Part shown: piece by piece, positions 1 to 10,719 of the stretch
Layout: every line of letters starts with the position of its first letter
Position numbering within the stretch: position 1 is the stretch's first letter
Assembly (NCBI GenBank): GCA_021613375.1
Contig: CM038704.1
Span: 3,891,905 to 3,955,904, forward strand
From: Megaleporinus macrocephalus
Lineage: Eukaryota > Chordata > Actinopteri > Characiformes > Anostomidae
Direction: 5' to 3'
Length of the DNA: 64,000 nucleotides
The notes under the pieces: generated by a model
Databases searched by the model: none
Told to the model about the DNA's origin: nothing
Seen by the model: only the letters and a program-made list of their open reading frames with translations
Made by a program: the position numbers and the translations under genes

Positions 1-84
1 TATTATTCTTTCTGTAGATTTTATTTAGTTATCGTCTTGTTTTCGTCATGAAAAAAAGGTTCGTTGACGAAAACTATGACGGAA

Positions 85-324
85 AGAGTTTGTCAGTGAA
101 ATTAACACTGGTCCAGGGTAGTACTTGGAAGTCTAAGTCAGCTCTTCCATCCAGTGTGGGACATTTCTAGTGGTGTGACGTGTCGTATCGTCTTGCTGGA
201 AGATCCCATCCGCCCCAGAGAAGACTATCGGCATGTATGGTGTACGTGATCTGGAAAGGGTGGATTCAGACCCAAATGGGTTGAGAGTGTGTCCACATGG
301 ATGAGTGTGTCCAGAGAAGGTCAT
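85..324 (-). pseudogene. Tc1-like transposase C-terminal remnant
   Basis: Read on the minus strand, the segment encodes a short stretch with the FQQDD...RHTT motif. This is the shape of the second catalytic aspartate region of Tc1-like transposases (family pattern FQQDN-PxHT). After a frame change near 133 the reading continues as LDFQVLPW, matching the segment that normally precedes the third catalytic residue. Nothing of the N-terminal helix-turn-helix domains or the first aspartate is visible, and no terminal inverted repeat was found. It is therefore a small, frameshifted, inactive fragment. The assignment rests on motif recognition only. Confidence 0.6.
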
Positions 325-503
325 GAAAACACTCCCCTGACCAGAACCCTGCTGAGACTTTAATCTAAATTTACATTGAGGTTTAAAAGGTGGAGGGGAA
401 CAAGCAAGCTTTAGTAAACTTCAGCAGACTTTCAATTTCCACCCACTTTTAACATGATCCCATGGTTAGTCAGTGGAGCTGATAACAGACAAAGTGTGTA
501 AAT

Positions 504-1066
504 CCACTCCACTATCAGTACTTTCTACTCCTTACATTTGCACTCCATTATCAGTACTTTCTACTCCTTACATTTGCACTCCATTATCAGTACTTTCTAC
601 TCCTTACATTTGCACTCCATTATCAGTACTTTCTACTCCTTACATTTACACTCCATTATCAGTACTTTCTACTCCTTACATTTGCACTCCATTATCAGTA
701 CTTTCTACCCCTTACATTTACACTCCATTATCAGTACTTTCTACTCCTTACATTTACACTCCATTATCAGTACTTTCTACTCCTTACATTTGCACTCCAT
801 TATCAGTACTTTCTACTCCTTACATTTACACTCCATTATCAGTACTTTCTACTCCTTACATTTGCACTCCATTATCAGTACCTTCTACTCCTTACATTTG
901 CACTCCATTATCAGTACCTTCTACTCCTTACATTTGCACTCCATTATCAGTACCTTCTACTCCTTACATTTGCACTCCATTATCTGTACTTTCTACTCCT
1001 TACATTTGCACTCCATTATCTGTACTTTCTACTCCTTACATTTACACTCCATTATCTGTACTTTCA
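504..1066. repeat. 36-bp minisatellite, about 15.5 copies
   Basis: The unit runs from ctccattatcagtac to the next ctccattatcagtac, a period of exactly 36 bp. Copies differ at a few fixed positions (ttgc/ttac, agtact/agtacc, atcagt/atctgt), and the variants are clustered: agtacc in copies near 875-960, atctgt in the last three. This indicates local duplication of variant units. Because 36 is a multiple of three, the array stays open in more than one frame and gives false ORFs (12-residue repeats such as TPLSVLSTPYIC). Confidence 0.97.
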
Positions 1067-1810
1067 CCTGAAACTGGCTCAGTGGGCTTAGTACTTACAG
1101 CGGAGCAACCACTAGGGGGCGCGCAGAAAGCAGTTGCAATATGAAATCATGAAAGTTGTCCGAACTGCTGCGCTCGACTGAGGGGAGATATTGTCACCTG
1201 CTGAGATTTCCCGCCAGTAGATGTAGTCATTATTTGTTGCAATATGCTGTCAGTTGGAAACTCCTGGAGGAATCCTTCGGGAAATGTCAGAGTGGCCTTC
1301 TGTGTCAAAGTGATGACTAAGAGACAGCCAAAGGAGCGAAACATTATTACACGTCTACATTGTCACAGCGGAGCAGTGGAGTGAAAACTGGGTGCCTAAA
1401 ATATCCACTTCTCATTCACCTTAGCAAGCAAATAATAAATGGGTGGCATGAAATAATTATTGAAATATAGTGGTTTGGGCTTCATGTACTGTTTCCCTAA
1501 GCAAAGGAAGGAGCTGAAAGAGGGGCTCGCTGCAAGATGCTTTGACTGTAGGCGCTCTTGAGCAGGGTACACGGTGTAATTCCGTTTACATTATGCTAAC
1601 CAGCCTATTGTTACTGTTTAAAGAAAAACAGGTATCTCTATTTTGGTCGATTTTCTTTTTTCTACAGCTGCTGCAGTGCTGAGAATGTAGACACTCAGTA
1701 GACAGATTGGATTTGGTCAACGTTCACCTGCTATGTGAGCGTAGCCATACCTACAGCATGTGTTCAGGTCTCTGTATCTGCTGCCTTTGTTAAAGGAAGT
1801 CTTTCAACAA
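1067..1810. other. Unique sequence, no gene recognised
   Basis: No repeat family, coding exon or RNA gene was recognised. A 65-codon minus-strand frame (1147-1344) shows no recognisable motif. The stretch 1080-1140 contains ccactagggggcgcgcag, which resembles the core of a CTCF site (CCACnAGGGGGCGC); this is the best regulatory candidate here. Confidence 0.4.
1092..1128 (+). promoter_or_regulatory. CTCF-like core motif
   Basis: The stretch near 1108-1124 reads ccactagggggcgcgc, which follows the vertebrate CTCF core (CCASYAGRKGGC) closely. It lies just after the 36-bp minisatellite. Motif match only; occupancy cannot be judged. Confidence 0.45.
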
Positions 1811-1960
1811 CATTACACAGTGGAGTCACATTATTATGACCACCATGTAAGATCCAGAGTGATCGGCGTGTACAGGACAGACAGCAGCTAGACGGACTGG
1901 GAGACTTAATAAGGTCCTGGTAGGTGGTCACAGGTGTCTGGAGGTATCATGCTGACTGCA
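1811..1960. mobile_element. DNA-transposon terminal fragment (tentative)
   Basis: The string cacattattatgaccacc followed by gatcggcgtgta resembles the ends of common teleost DNA transposons that carry 'attatgaccacc' near their termini. No transposase sequence and no partner end were found. It abuts the SINE copy starting near 1963. Confidence 0.35.
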
Positions 1961-1962
1961 GT

Positions 1963-2205
1963 TCGGGCCATCGGGCGAAGGCAGGGCAGGTTGCCAGTTC
2001 AACACATGGCCAACATATACCCAAACCTACAGGCAATTTAGAGTCCACCTAACATGCATGTGTTTGGACTGTGGGAGGAAACCGGAGTACCCGGAAGAAA
2101 CCCAGTCAAGCACGGAGAGAACATACACACTCCACACAGAACCACCCGGACCGGGAATCCAACCCAGATCATCTTACTGTGAGGAGACAGTGCTGACCAC
2201 TACAC
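1963..2205 (-). mobile_element. tRNA-derived SINE, minus-strand copy
   Basis: In reverse complement this reads head to tail as a B-box-like segment (gggttggattcccgg, complement of 2150-2170), the region 'ctgtgtggagtgtgtatgttctc', 'ggtttcctcccacagtccaaacacatgcatgtt', 'ctctaaattgcc' and a tail with 'gcccgatggcccg'. The same order occurs near 6520-6740, 23660-23945 and 52655-52905. Its tRNA-like head at 2190-2205 runs straight into the 20-bp minisatellite. Confidence 0.8.
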
Positions 2206-2640
2206 CACCGTACTAACCACTACACCACCATACTAACCACTACACCACCGTACTAACCACTACACCACCGTACTAACCACTACACCACCATACTAACCAC
2301 TACACCACCGTACAGACCACTACACCACCATACTAACCACTACACCTCCGTACTAACCACCACACCACCGTACTAACCACTACACCACCGTACTAACCAC
2401 TACACCACCGTACTGACCACTACACCTCCGTACTAACCACTACACCACCGTACTGACCACTACACCTCCATACTAACCACCACACCACCGTACTAACCAC
2501 TACACCACCGTACTGACCACTACACCTCCGTACTAACCACTACACCTCCGTACTAACCACTACACCACCGTACTGACCACTACACCACCGTACTAACCAC
2601 TACACCACCGTACTGACCACTACACAACCATACTGACCAC
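2193..2640 (-). repeat. 20-bp minisatellite (SINE A-box unit), about 22 copies
   Basis: Tandem units of the type actaaccactacaccaccgt, period 20 bp. In reverse complement the unit contains tggtgtagtgg, a match to the pol III A-box consensus TGGYNNAGTGG. The array grows out of the head of the adjacent SINE copy. Unit variants (tactga/tactaa, accacc/acctcc, gt/at) alternate in blocks. Confidence 0.97.
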
Positions 2641-2810
2641 TGCTTTTTACATTGTGTGAAAGTTTCATGATGAATGGACCAATAGGAATGCTCCAAAATA
2701 GCTTGGAAAAAATTCTAGTTCCATAGACTATAAACTGAAGACTGTTTTCCGTCTCTCCTCTAAAGTTGCAGTTTTTGAGGTGCTTGTTTTTCTCTGGACA
2801 GCGACTCTTT
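2641..2810 (+). repeat. Dispersed repeat family B, copy 1
   Basis: Contains 'gaatggaccaataggaatg', 'ctccaaaatagctt', 'tctctcctctaaagttgc' and 'tctggacagc'. The same ordered phrases recur at 10720-10870, 11720-12150, 19100-19480 and, inverted or in part, around 12360-12640 and 18620-18680. The class is unknown; no coding capacity is visible. Confidence 0.75.
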
Positions 2811-3465
2811 ATTATTGGCTAAGCAGCATTTCAGGATCAAATCTGTCTCTAAGGAGACGGACCTATCCGCTCTATTTTGTCAGCCCTCTCCTTCCAACTG
2901 TATTCTCCTGGCGTCCTGCTAACTATTTCCTTTGATCCCTCTTCTTTGCACGGTGATCTTATAAGCCGCGATTCTTCTGGTAACCGGATTCAAAGGCGAG
3001 GGGCAAAAGTTAACTGCTAGTGCTTTCGCTCCGGGTCCGGCTGCATTAGCTCTGTGCCGAAACTGCCATTTTTCATTTTTCACAGCTGGCTCTCCGCGAG
3101 CGCCGTGTCGTCTTTGGAGCTAAATCTAAAGTGGCATATTAGGTAATCTTGTATGTATTGTAACGGGCAAGTCCACCTTTCTGACCCCGTCTCTCCAGCA
3201 TGGTCATTAATGCGGCATTTAATAGGAAAAGGAAAGCTTAGTCTTCAAAGTCCCCAGATCATCAGAGCTTCTAGTGGAATGGTCTGTGATCTGACATCCA
3301 CCCACTCGCACTAATCACAGTATATAGTATGCAGAAGTGAATAAAACCTAAGACCATCAAGATATTAAAACAATTAAGTATGATTAATTGCATAATAATT
3401 ATTTTTAGTAGTTTAATAGTTATTTGTGTTATATGTTATTGAGGGAGTTTCCTGTTTTTATCACC
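2811..3465. other. Unique block, possible conserved non-coding element
   Basis: Non-repetitive, intermediate GC, with clustered TAAT-type motifs (gtcattaatgcggcatttaatagg near 3200). No exon structure was recognised. The texture resembles vertebrate regulatory elements, but this is an impression; only cross-species alignment can tell. Confidence 0.3.
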
Positions 3466-3469
3466 CAGA

Positions 3470-3735
3470 GAGAGAATGTATATATCATATACTGTAAATT
3501 ATTAAAAAAAGTCAATAGATCTATCTCATATACTCAATGAGTGTTTATATATATATATATTCGGTAAGTGTCTATACCATCTATATCGTATCTATGTAAT
3601 ATTTATTTCATATACTGCCAGTGAGGTTATATATAATATATGCTATATGCATAGTTAATGAGGGTATATATCATATATATGTAATATGCGGTCAATGGGG
3701 ATATATTATATTTAGCAATTAGATATTTAGTGTCT

Positions 3736-3779
<44 letters not shown>

Positions 3780-3858
3780 CTCAATTATGGTCTTTACCAT
3801 AAATCATCTAAACAGTCAATGGATGTATCTCATATGTATTATATATACACAATGAGTG

Positions 3859-3954
<96 letters not shown>

Positions 3955-4075
3955 TATACAGTTAATGGGGGTCTGGCATGTACATAGTTAATAGGTGCAT
4001 GTCATATATCTTACATACAGTCCATGAGGACATATCATATTTATTTATTTATATATATAAATATATAAATATCAT

Positions 4076-4163
<88 letters not shown>

Positions 4164-4430
4164 TATATACCATATATGCGTTCAATGAGTGTGCATGTCG
4201 CATATTTCAGATATTTATTCAGTGACAATCTATATCATATTTATTATAAATATGGTCAATAAGGAGAAATTAATCATACATATGTTAAATAAGTGCCTAT
4301 ATCATATATATTATTTATACAATCAGTGAGTGTATATATCATGTATATTATATGTAGAACAAATGGGTGTCTATCATATACAGTACATACATGTAATATA
4401 AACCGTCAATAAGTGTAAACATCATATATA
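3470..4430. repeat. AT-rich degenerate tandem repeat with three (TA)n tracts
   Basis: A diverged unit of roughly 45-60 bp built from gtcaatgagtgtctat and catatatatat recurs through the block. It is interrupted by long perfect TA runs at about 3738-3776, 3867-3950 and 4078-4158. The TA runs look like expansions of the AT part of the unit. Short open frames here are low-complexity artefacts. Confidence 0.85.
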
Positions 4431-5480
4431 TCATGGCTGGGAGAGCCTCTGCAACAGCTTGTACCACTTATAAGAAGAAACAAGCCTTGAAGTAGTCGTG
4501 TACTCATCCCAGATCTGTGCTATTTTCCTGATTAGTTCAGAATAGCATGTTGACAGCGGACAAATGGTTGCGTGTTCGACACATTAGGGCCCATCTGCAT
4601 TGCGCCAAAGTAATGAGTTGTTCCTGGCGTGCGATTAGGCTGATAGTTAACGCAGGGACGGGGAAAAAGTGATCTATGTAACGAGATTACTGGGAGGCCG
4701 GCTTGTTGCGGGAATCAAAAGAAAAAATATTTTCTTCTAAGAGCGTTAGAGTTACATCTCATTGATAAGGTAATGATGTATGCCACGGGTCGCGTGGAGA
4801 CGGACTGCGATGATGACAGTCATTTACCGCTTCTACTGAAGGAGACTGGCCCACCATCTGCAATTTTACGCTTGATTTAGAATCTCTTTATCCCTCTTTA
4901 TTGCTGCGACTTCACTATCAAATGTGCATCAAAGCCTCTTTGCTTGATCACTGCTTCGGCGGCGACGGCCCGACTGATTTAATTGCCAAGGTGCTCAGTA
5001 TTCAGAGGCCAGGGCAGCGGATGCATATGCGTTTTCGAAATTCACTCGTCGTCCTGTTGTGCCGGCGTGCTCGTGCCTTCCGACAAAAACCAGACGTCAG
5101 CCGAATGAGTATTGTCTTCTCGGTGACAGACGAAGCGCTTTACTGCTGGAATCCTAAGCAGGCCTGAGCTTACAGATTACAAGTGAAGGGATGCTGAAGG
5201 TAGAAGTCAAGTTCTGTGCATATAAAGCACTCAGCCTGAGATCATGTTGATCAGGATTCAATTTCTACCTCTGGAGTGATTGTGTTTGCCTTCTCTATTA
5301 TTTCCTCAACAAACAGCTAAGCTGTGTTTGGGCTTATTTGCATGGTCCGAGGATTCCGAGCACGTCTCTAATGGGATTTGAGTGAAGATGCGTCTACGAC
5401 GCCCTGCCACGTTCGAGCCCGTCGCACCTGCCCAGATCCGGAATACGTAAAGAGATGACAGATTAAGGCACTTTATTATA
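4431..5480. other. Unique block, possible conserved non-coding element
   Basis: About 1 kb of unique, balanced-composition sequence between two repeat arrays. It includes GATA-type (ttgataagg near 4764) and TAAT-type motifs. The open frame at 4901-5167 has no recognisable domain and no splice context that would support an exon. Candidate regulatory sequence only. Confidence 0.3.
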
Positions 5481-5696
5481 CAGGCCGGTCAAAATGTAAA
5501 TAAAGTCATTCAGAGTTGTTTGCTATGAATTTATTAAAACATAATTGTTCACAGTGGTTGTGAATGGAACCCGACGTCCACCTCGAAAATCTGAAGTTAT
5601 TTATAACCAAAGTGAAAAGTAAGAAAACACAGAGAACATCAACCCTGTACTGAACACAGCAGCAGTGGAGACCACCATCCAGCGCTACTGGGCAGC
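5481..5696. other. Short unique linker
   Basis: AT-rich sequence leading into the 30-bp array; nothing recognised. Confidence 0.3.
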
Positions 5697-6505
5697 CAGG
5701 ATAGCAGGGAGACCGCACAGACTCCACACAGACACTGGGAGACCGCAAAGACTCCACACAGACACTGGGAGACTGCACAGACTCCACCCAGACACTGGGA
5801 GACCGTACAGACTCCACACAGACACTGGTAGACCATACAAACTCCACACAGACACTGGGAGACCGTACACACTCCACACAGACACTGGGAGACCATACAG
5901 ACTCCACACAGACACTGGTAGACCGTACAAACTCCACACAGACACTGGGAGACCGTACACACTCCACACAGACACTGGGAGACCGTACACACTCCACACA
6001 GACACTGGGAGACCATACACACTCCACACAGACACTGGGAGACCATACAGACTCCACACAGACACTGGTAGACCGTACAAACTCCACACAGACACTGGGA
6101 GACCGTACAGATACCACACAGACACTGGGAGACCGTACACACTCCACACAGACACTGGGAGACCGCACAGACTCCACACAGACACTGGGAGACCGTACAC
6201 ACTCCACACAGACACTGGGAGACCGTACACACTCCACACAGACACTGGAAGACAGTACAGACTCCACACAGACACTGGAAGACAGTACAGACTCCACACA
6301 GACACTGGGAGACCGTACACACTCCACACTGACACTGGGAGACCGTACACACTCCACACAGACACTGGAAGACCGTACAGACTCCACACAGACACTGGAA
6401 GACAGTACAGACTCCACACAGACACTGGGAGACCGTACACACTCCACACTGACACTGGGAGACCATACACACTCCACACTGACACTGGGAGACCGTACAG
6501 ACCAT
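5697..6505. repeat. 30-bp minisatellite derived from SINE body, about 27 copies
   Basis: Unit gagaccgtacacactccaca plus cagacactgg, period 30 bp. It matches the SINE body segment around 6693-6723 (ggagaacatacacactccac and flanks) at about 26 of 30 positions, and it lies directly next to that SINE copy. Variants: ccgtacac/ccatacag/cagtacag. The array is open in several frames on both strands (10-residue repeats), which explains long false ORFs. Confidence 0.97.
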
Positions 6506-6519
6506 GTATCTCATATCCA

Positions 6520-6740
6520 TACATCCATCACCTTACACTATTTATCATGCGGGGTGGAGGGAGGTGGTTGGCTGGAGTACACCATGGACAGGTCACCAGT
6601 CCATCTTGGCCAACACACACTCACACCTACAGCCAATTTAGAGTGACCCATCAACCTAACATGAATGTGTTTGGACTGTGGGAGGAAACCCACTCAAGCA
6701 CGGGGAGAACATACACACTCCACACAGAACCACCCGGATA
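6520..6740 (-). mobile_element. SINE, minus-strand copy lacking its tRNA head
   Basis: In reverse complement it contains 'tctgtgtggagtgtgtatgt', 'cccacagtccaaacacattc', 'ctctaaattggctgtagg' and the tail 'gacctgtccatggtgtactc'. It stops at ccacccggat, so the A and B boxes are absent. It is the probable parent of the neighbouring 30-bp array. Confidence 0.8.
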
Positions 6741-6835
6741 GCTCATATGTGTGAGAATGGTCCTAACAGTTTCAGCCCCAATTTAAAATCCTGGCTGGAC
6801 AACCAATAGCTCACTTCTCTCACTGAACAAGAGTT
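6741..6835 (+). repeat. Dispersed segment shared with 16716-16815
   Basis: The phrases 'tcatatgtgtgag', 'tcctggctggacaacca', 'cacttctctcactgaacaag' recur in reverse complement at 16716-16815. In both places they sit beside ccacacagaa SINE-like sequence, so the segment may be part of a larger composite element. Confidence 0.7.
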
Positions 6836-7399
6836 AATAAGAAGACTGCATGTTTTATTTTTTTTTTTATATATAAGCAGTTTATGATGCACTTTATTTC
6901 AAAGGCATTTTAATGTAGCCCTTGTTTTTACTTGAAACATTTATATGAAGTGTTATAAATAATAATTCATTCAGTTTAGCATTTAAAACAATGAATACTG
7001 GTGAAAAAAACTGAACAGTATTTGTAATAAGTTCGTTTTTCAATTGCTGATGATGTAAAATGCTGACACTAGGCTACTTCAGTATAAGAGATATGGCACT
7101 GAATCATAACACTGATCAGAAGTTAGAAATGATGACGGTCCGGACCTTGGCCAGAGGAAATTTCTCCTAACTGGACCTTACTGAACTCTAGTTAAATACC
7201 CCTGCTCTAAAACCTGGGTGTCTCCAATCTTTTGACTGACAGTGAAGGAATGTGTTTGTTCTTTATCTCATACAGTCTTAGTTACGGAGATGTTGTTGTT
7301 GTACGTAGCTGCTGTCGTCTTCTGCTGACACCAACATATGTCTCGTCCCATTTCCTGTATAGTATCTCACAGACAGAGCTCCGGCGATCGCCTCTCCTC
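6836..7399. other. Unique AT-rich sequence, nothing recognised
   Basis: Contains a poly-T tract (about 6857-6868) and no recognisable repeat or exon. Confidence 0.3.
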
Positions 7400-8110
7400 C
7401 TCCAGATGCAATCGGAGGCTCCATAAAGAGGAACGCACAAAATAGCCTAGAACATTTACTCGATTGCTGGGCTGAAACTGAGGCACCTCTGTGTGAGGCG
7501 GCCCCACCGGAGTTCCAGTAAAAAGTGGGACTTTGAGACATTAATTAATTTTTCCTAACGTCGGAGGGAAAAGGCCGCGGTGGGCGCCGCGCTTCGCCCC
7601 CGACGGAGCTCTTTATATTTTGCATCTGAAAGAGGAGACGGCCTTGGCCAGATTGCTGTAATTGGTACGGACAGCGGCAATCTTCTTGTGTAGAGCCGGC
7701 AGAATGGAGGAGGGAGAGAAAAAAAGAAAAAGAAAGGAGAAGCACATACAGATAGGGCCTGCTCGGTTGCTCCGGCAATGAAATATGACATTTGGAGAAA
7801 ATTGGATCCTGCCGTTTGCCTTTAAAGGCGCTGAGAGGTGTGGGAAGAGATCAAGGGGAAGACTCACAATGAAGTCAAGCTCTCGACAATGGTCCTATGA
7901 TCTTTGGCACACCGGAGACACTGCGCCGCGCGCTTCTGCCGTTACCCGGACCTGAAGGTGCTACAGAGACAAGAATTCTGGAATAACAAATAGGGGCCGG
8001 ATGTACACGGAACTCGAACATCGGGCATGCGATCCAGTCTTTGGTCCTACTTTATATTAAGTGTGTAGTTGAACGACACGAACGACTATGTGACTACTGC
8101 TGCTGTAGCC
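7400..8110. other. Unique block, possible conserved non-coding element
   Basis: Includes the palindromic homeodomain-like ttaattaatt (7541-7550), GC-rich segments around 7570-7610 and a purine-rich run at 7720-7740. Three overlapping minus-strand frames (7545-7867) have no domain and are low complexity. No gene recognised. Confidence 0.3.
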
Positions 8111-8115
8111 ACTGT

Positions 8116-8268
8116 TTAGATTAGATTAGATTCAACTTTGTCATTGTGCAGAGTACAGGTACAAACAAACAAAGTGTAAAACAGAAATGACAATTTGAAG
8201 TTATTGTACATGTGATGGCATATAGGGGGTGGTATATAAAATAGAATATAAATTACAGGGGTTACATA
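8116..8268 (-). mobile_element. LINE 3' end, distal part (L2/Rex-like)
   Basis: On the minus strand this is the 3' untranslated tail of a non-LTR retrotransposon, ending in the short repeat tctaatctaa (complement of 8116-8130). The phrase caactttgtcattgtgcaga is a widespread teleost LINE tail. It continues at 8994-9258; the two halves are separated by the Tc1-like element 8269-8991. Confidence 0.7.
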
Positions 8269-8991
8269 CAGGGGTTGGACAATGAAACTGAAACCGAAAC
8301 ACCTGTCATTTTAGTGTGGGAGGTTTCATGGCTAAATTGGACCAGTCGGGTGGAGCGCAAATCTTGGGCTGTGGACAATGTGAACATGTATTGTTCTCTG
8401 ATGATCCACCTTTACTGTTTTCCCCACATCCGGGAGAGTTACTGTGTGGAGAAGCCCCAAAGGAGAGTATCACCCAGACTGTTGCATGCCCAGAGTGAAG
8501 CATGGGGGTGGATCAGTGATGGTTTGAGCCCAATACTTGGGCTCACTGCCAAGGACTACCGAACCATTCTGGAGGACTATGTGCATCCAATGGTTCAAAC
8601 ATTGTATCCTGAAGGCGGTGCCGTGTATCAGGATGACGATGCACCAATACACACAGCAAGACTGGTGAAAGATGATTTGATGAACATGAAAGTGAAGTTG
8701 AATATCTCCCATGGCCTGCACAATCACCAGATCTAAATATTATTGAGCTACTTTGGGGTGTTTTGGAGGAGCGAGTCAGGAAACGTTTTCCTCCACCAGC
8801 ATCACATAGTGAACTGATCACTATCCTGCAAGAAGAATAGCTTAAAATTCCTCTGACCACTGTGCAGGACTTGTATATGTCATTCCCAAAACCAACTGAT
8901 GCTGTATTGGCCGCAAAAGGAGGCCCTACACCATACTAATCAATTATTGTGGTCTAAAACCAGGTGTTTCAGTTTCATTGTCCAACCCCTG
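8269..8991 (+). mobile_element. Internally deleted Tc1-like transposon
   Basis: The ends are an inverted repeat: caggggttggacaatgaaac at 8269 and its complement ending at 8991. TA dinucleotides flank both sides (8267-8268 and 8992-8993), the expected Tc1/mariner target duplication. At 723 bp it is about half the usual 1.3-1.6 kb. The missing part is the 5' half of the transposase gene; the left arm jumps from the 5' untranslated region directly to the region just before the first catalytic aspartate. It inserted into the LINE tail. Confidence 0.92.
8350..8935 (+). pseudogene. Tc1-like transposase, C-terminal half, broken
   Basis: The surviving coding sequence starts near VERKSWAVDN. The first-aspartate region is frameshifted (reads ...NMYCSLMIHLYCFP). 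The second-aspartate motif VYQDDDAPIHTARLV is intact around 8623-8660. The third-residue region (SPDLNIIEL, about 8728-8755) is in another frame after a small deletion near 8675. It lacks the helix-turn-helix domains and cannot be active. The family is a teleost Tc1-like transposase acting by DDE-type cut and paste. Confidence 0.88.
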
Positions 8992-8993
8992 TA

Positions 8994-9258
8994 TATACAG
9001 TAAGGAGTGAAATGCAAAGATTGCACAGTAATAGTGCAGTGCAGTAGAGTGAGTGCAGTAATGAGGCTAAAGTGAGGGTGTAGAGTTCAGCAGGGTCACC
9101 GCCTCAGGGAAGAAGCTCCTGAGTCTGTTGTTGCGAGAGCGAAGGCTCCTGTAACGCCTCCCAGATGGAAGGAGGGTTAAAAGTTTGTGGTTAGGGTGAG
9201 AAGGGTCCTTGATGATGATTCTCACTCTGCTTACAGGTGGAGTACACCTTTGTATCAA
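8994..9258 (-). pseudogene. LINE ORF2 C-terminus and 3' UTR (L2/Rex-like)
   Basis: The minus-strand frame at 9067-9258 reads ...IIIKDPSHPNHKLLTLLPSGRRYRSLRS... FFPEAVTLLN. This is the characteristic C-terminal tail that follows the reverse transcriptase in L2/CR1/Rex-type LINEs (pattern DPxHPxH...LPSGRRYR...FxPxAxxLLN). The 3' untranslated region follows at 8994-9066 and resumes at 8268-8116. The LINE is 5' truncated: no reverse transcriptase catalytic motif is visible. Confidence 0.75.
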
Positions 9259-9294
9259 TTTCTTTTTGTCTCATGTAACTACACAAGAGTATCT

Positions 9295-9620
9295 TAATAA
9301 GATAATCCTTTATTAGTCCTACAGTGGGGAAATGTTATAGCAGCAAGGGATAGCAAGACACTCAGTACAAACAATAAATAAGTAAACAGTACAGTATATA
9401 CAATATAAATAATAATAATAATATAATAATAATAATATAATAATAAAAAATAGTTGTAACAATGTATTTTCTCTTATGTAATAACACATTGGTAATAACA
9501 TGAGAGTAACAGTGTTTAGAATTAGACTGGCTCCACAGTGGTAGGACGATACATCTAAGATGATGCAATACATCTGTTCCAGTCTAACTATAAATAAAAT
9601 TGTGTTCATGTGCTTATCAA
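9295..9620. repeat. Dispersed repeat, LINE-tail-like, with AAT-rich tract
   Basis: The phrase aatcctttattagtcctaca plus gtggggaaatgtta is a common motif in fish interspersed repeats. A (aataat)n tract lies at about 9408-9450. The class is uncertain. Confidence 0.45.
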
Positions 9621-10395
9621 TGTGTAATTACATGAGAATACGCTGTTATAACTACACTACATCTACATAACTATATCTACTGTAATCTATTTTAACAGTA
9701 TTCTACTGTAAATTGAATTACAGTATATGTTCTAACTAGCCAGCCAGCTAGCTACTTTGCCTTTATTTTACTTTATTATTATTACATTTGATTTGCAGCA
9801 TAAATGACTGAACAGTACACACAACATTTACATGGTTAACAACTACCCCCCCCTCCCTTCAACAGACCATAGCATCAAATTATATACAATGCACAGATGC
9901 TTATTTACTTGAGTTCAGCAAGCTGATGGCTGTGCAAACAAAGAACACTTAGTTCTACCAGCCCATGCTCTGAACCTCCGGCCGGACGAGAAGTATACAA
10001 ACTCAGATAACAGCTAGCTATCTAACACTGTTCAACCTACAGTTGCTTCGCTAAATAGTAGTCTAATTATATAATAAATGCAGTTACACTCGTGGTTCAG
10101 ACACATACTATACAGTGGAAGCAGGTCTTTTGCCGTGCTGGCCAGTGGCCGGCATTGCAGCAAGGTCAAACCTTTTCAGGCCACTTCCAAATGAATCTCC
10201 ATCAGGAAGGTGCTCCGCATTCGTCATCAGTTTTCTTCAAATCAAGGCTGGCCGTGGTTACTCCAGAGGACAGGTGTGCCATCTAAACCACCATTCCCGA
10301 GTTCTCCATTAAGGACTGCAGTAGGCCTCTGGGAATGTGACCTTCCGAACCGTTTTCCTTCATCACCTGTTTGAATGCCAGTGATCTCATATTTG
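9621..10395. other. Unique sequence, nothing recognised
   Basis: AT-rich part to about 9900, then mixed composition. The short frames at 10092-10312 show no domain. Confidence 0.3.
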
Positions 10396-10397
10396 CT

Positions 10398-10428
10398 TCC
10401 TTTCTTCTTCTTCTTCTTCTTCTTTTCC
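10398..10428. repeat. (CTT)n microsatellite
   Basis: Perfect cttcttctt run; the complement encodes a false poly-lysine/arginine frame. Confidence 0.9.
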
Positions 10429-10719
10429 TGCTTTTTGGGCAATTTTTCTTTGTTGTTGCTCTACAAGACAAGGACTGTTTCAGGCAGACCAGTGGAAACG
10501 GTGATTGAGTGGACCGGCGCTTGCGTGCTTTCTTTCGCAGCCATCAGTTTGACAGATGTCTCAAGAATAGTGAGCCATCCTCCACAGATGGTGAGCGTTT
10601 TAAACCATCCTTTCAGAGTTTTCAGAGCAAGAGCTTACACACTGGTGGTGTCAGGAAGTTTGTTTGTCTGTGGTGGGTGTTTTATATCATTTAAACACGT
10701 TATCTCACTTTTGTCAATT

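Noticed and set aside
473..1144. A 223-codon frame with a 12-residue repeat (TPLSVLSTPYIC)
   Set aside because: Direct translation of the 36-bp minisatellite; variants follow DNA units, not protein constraints.
3978..4160. A frame ending in an alternating Ile-Tyr run
   Set aside because: It is the translation of a (TA)n tract.
5506..6741. Four overlapping frames of 279-358 codons on both strands
   Set aside because: All are frames of the 30-bp minisatellite, whose unit is a multiple of three and free of stops.
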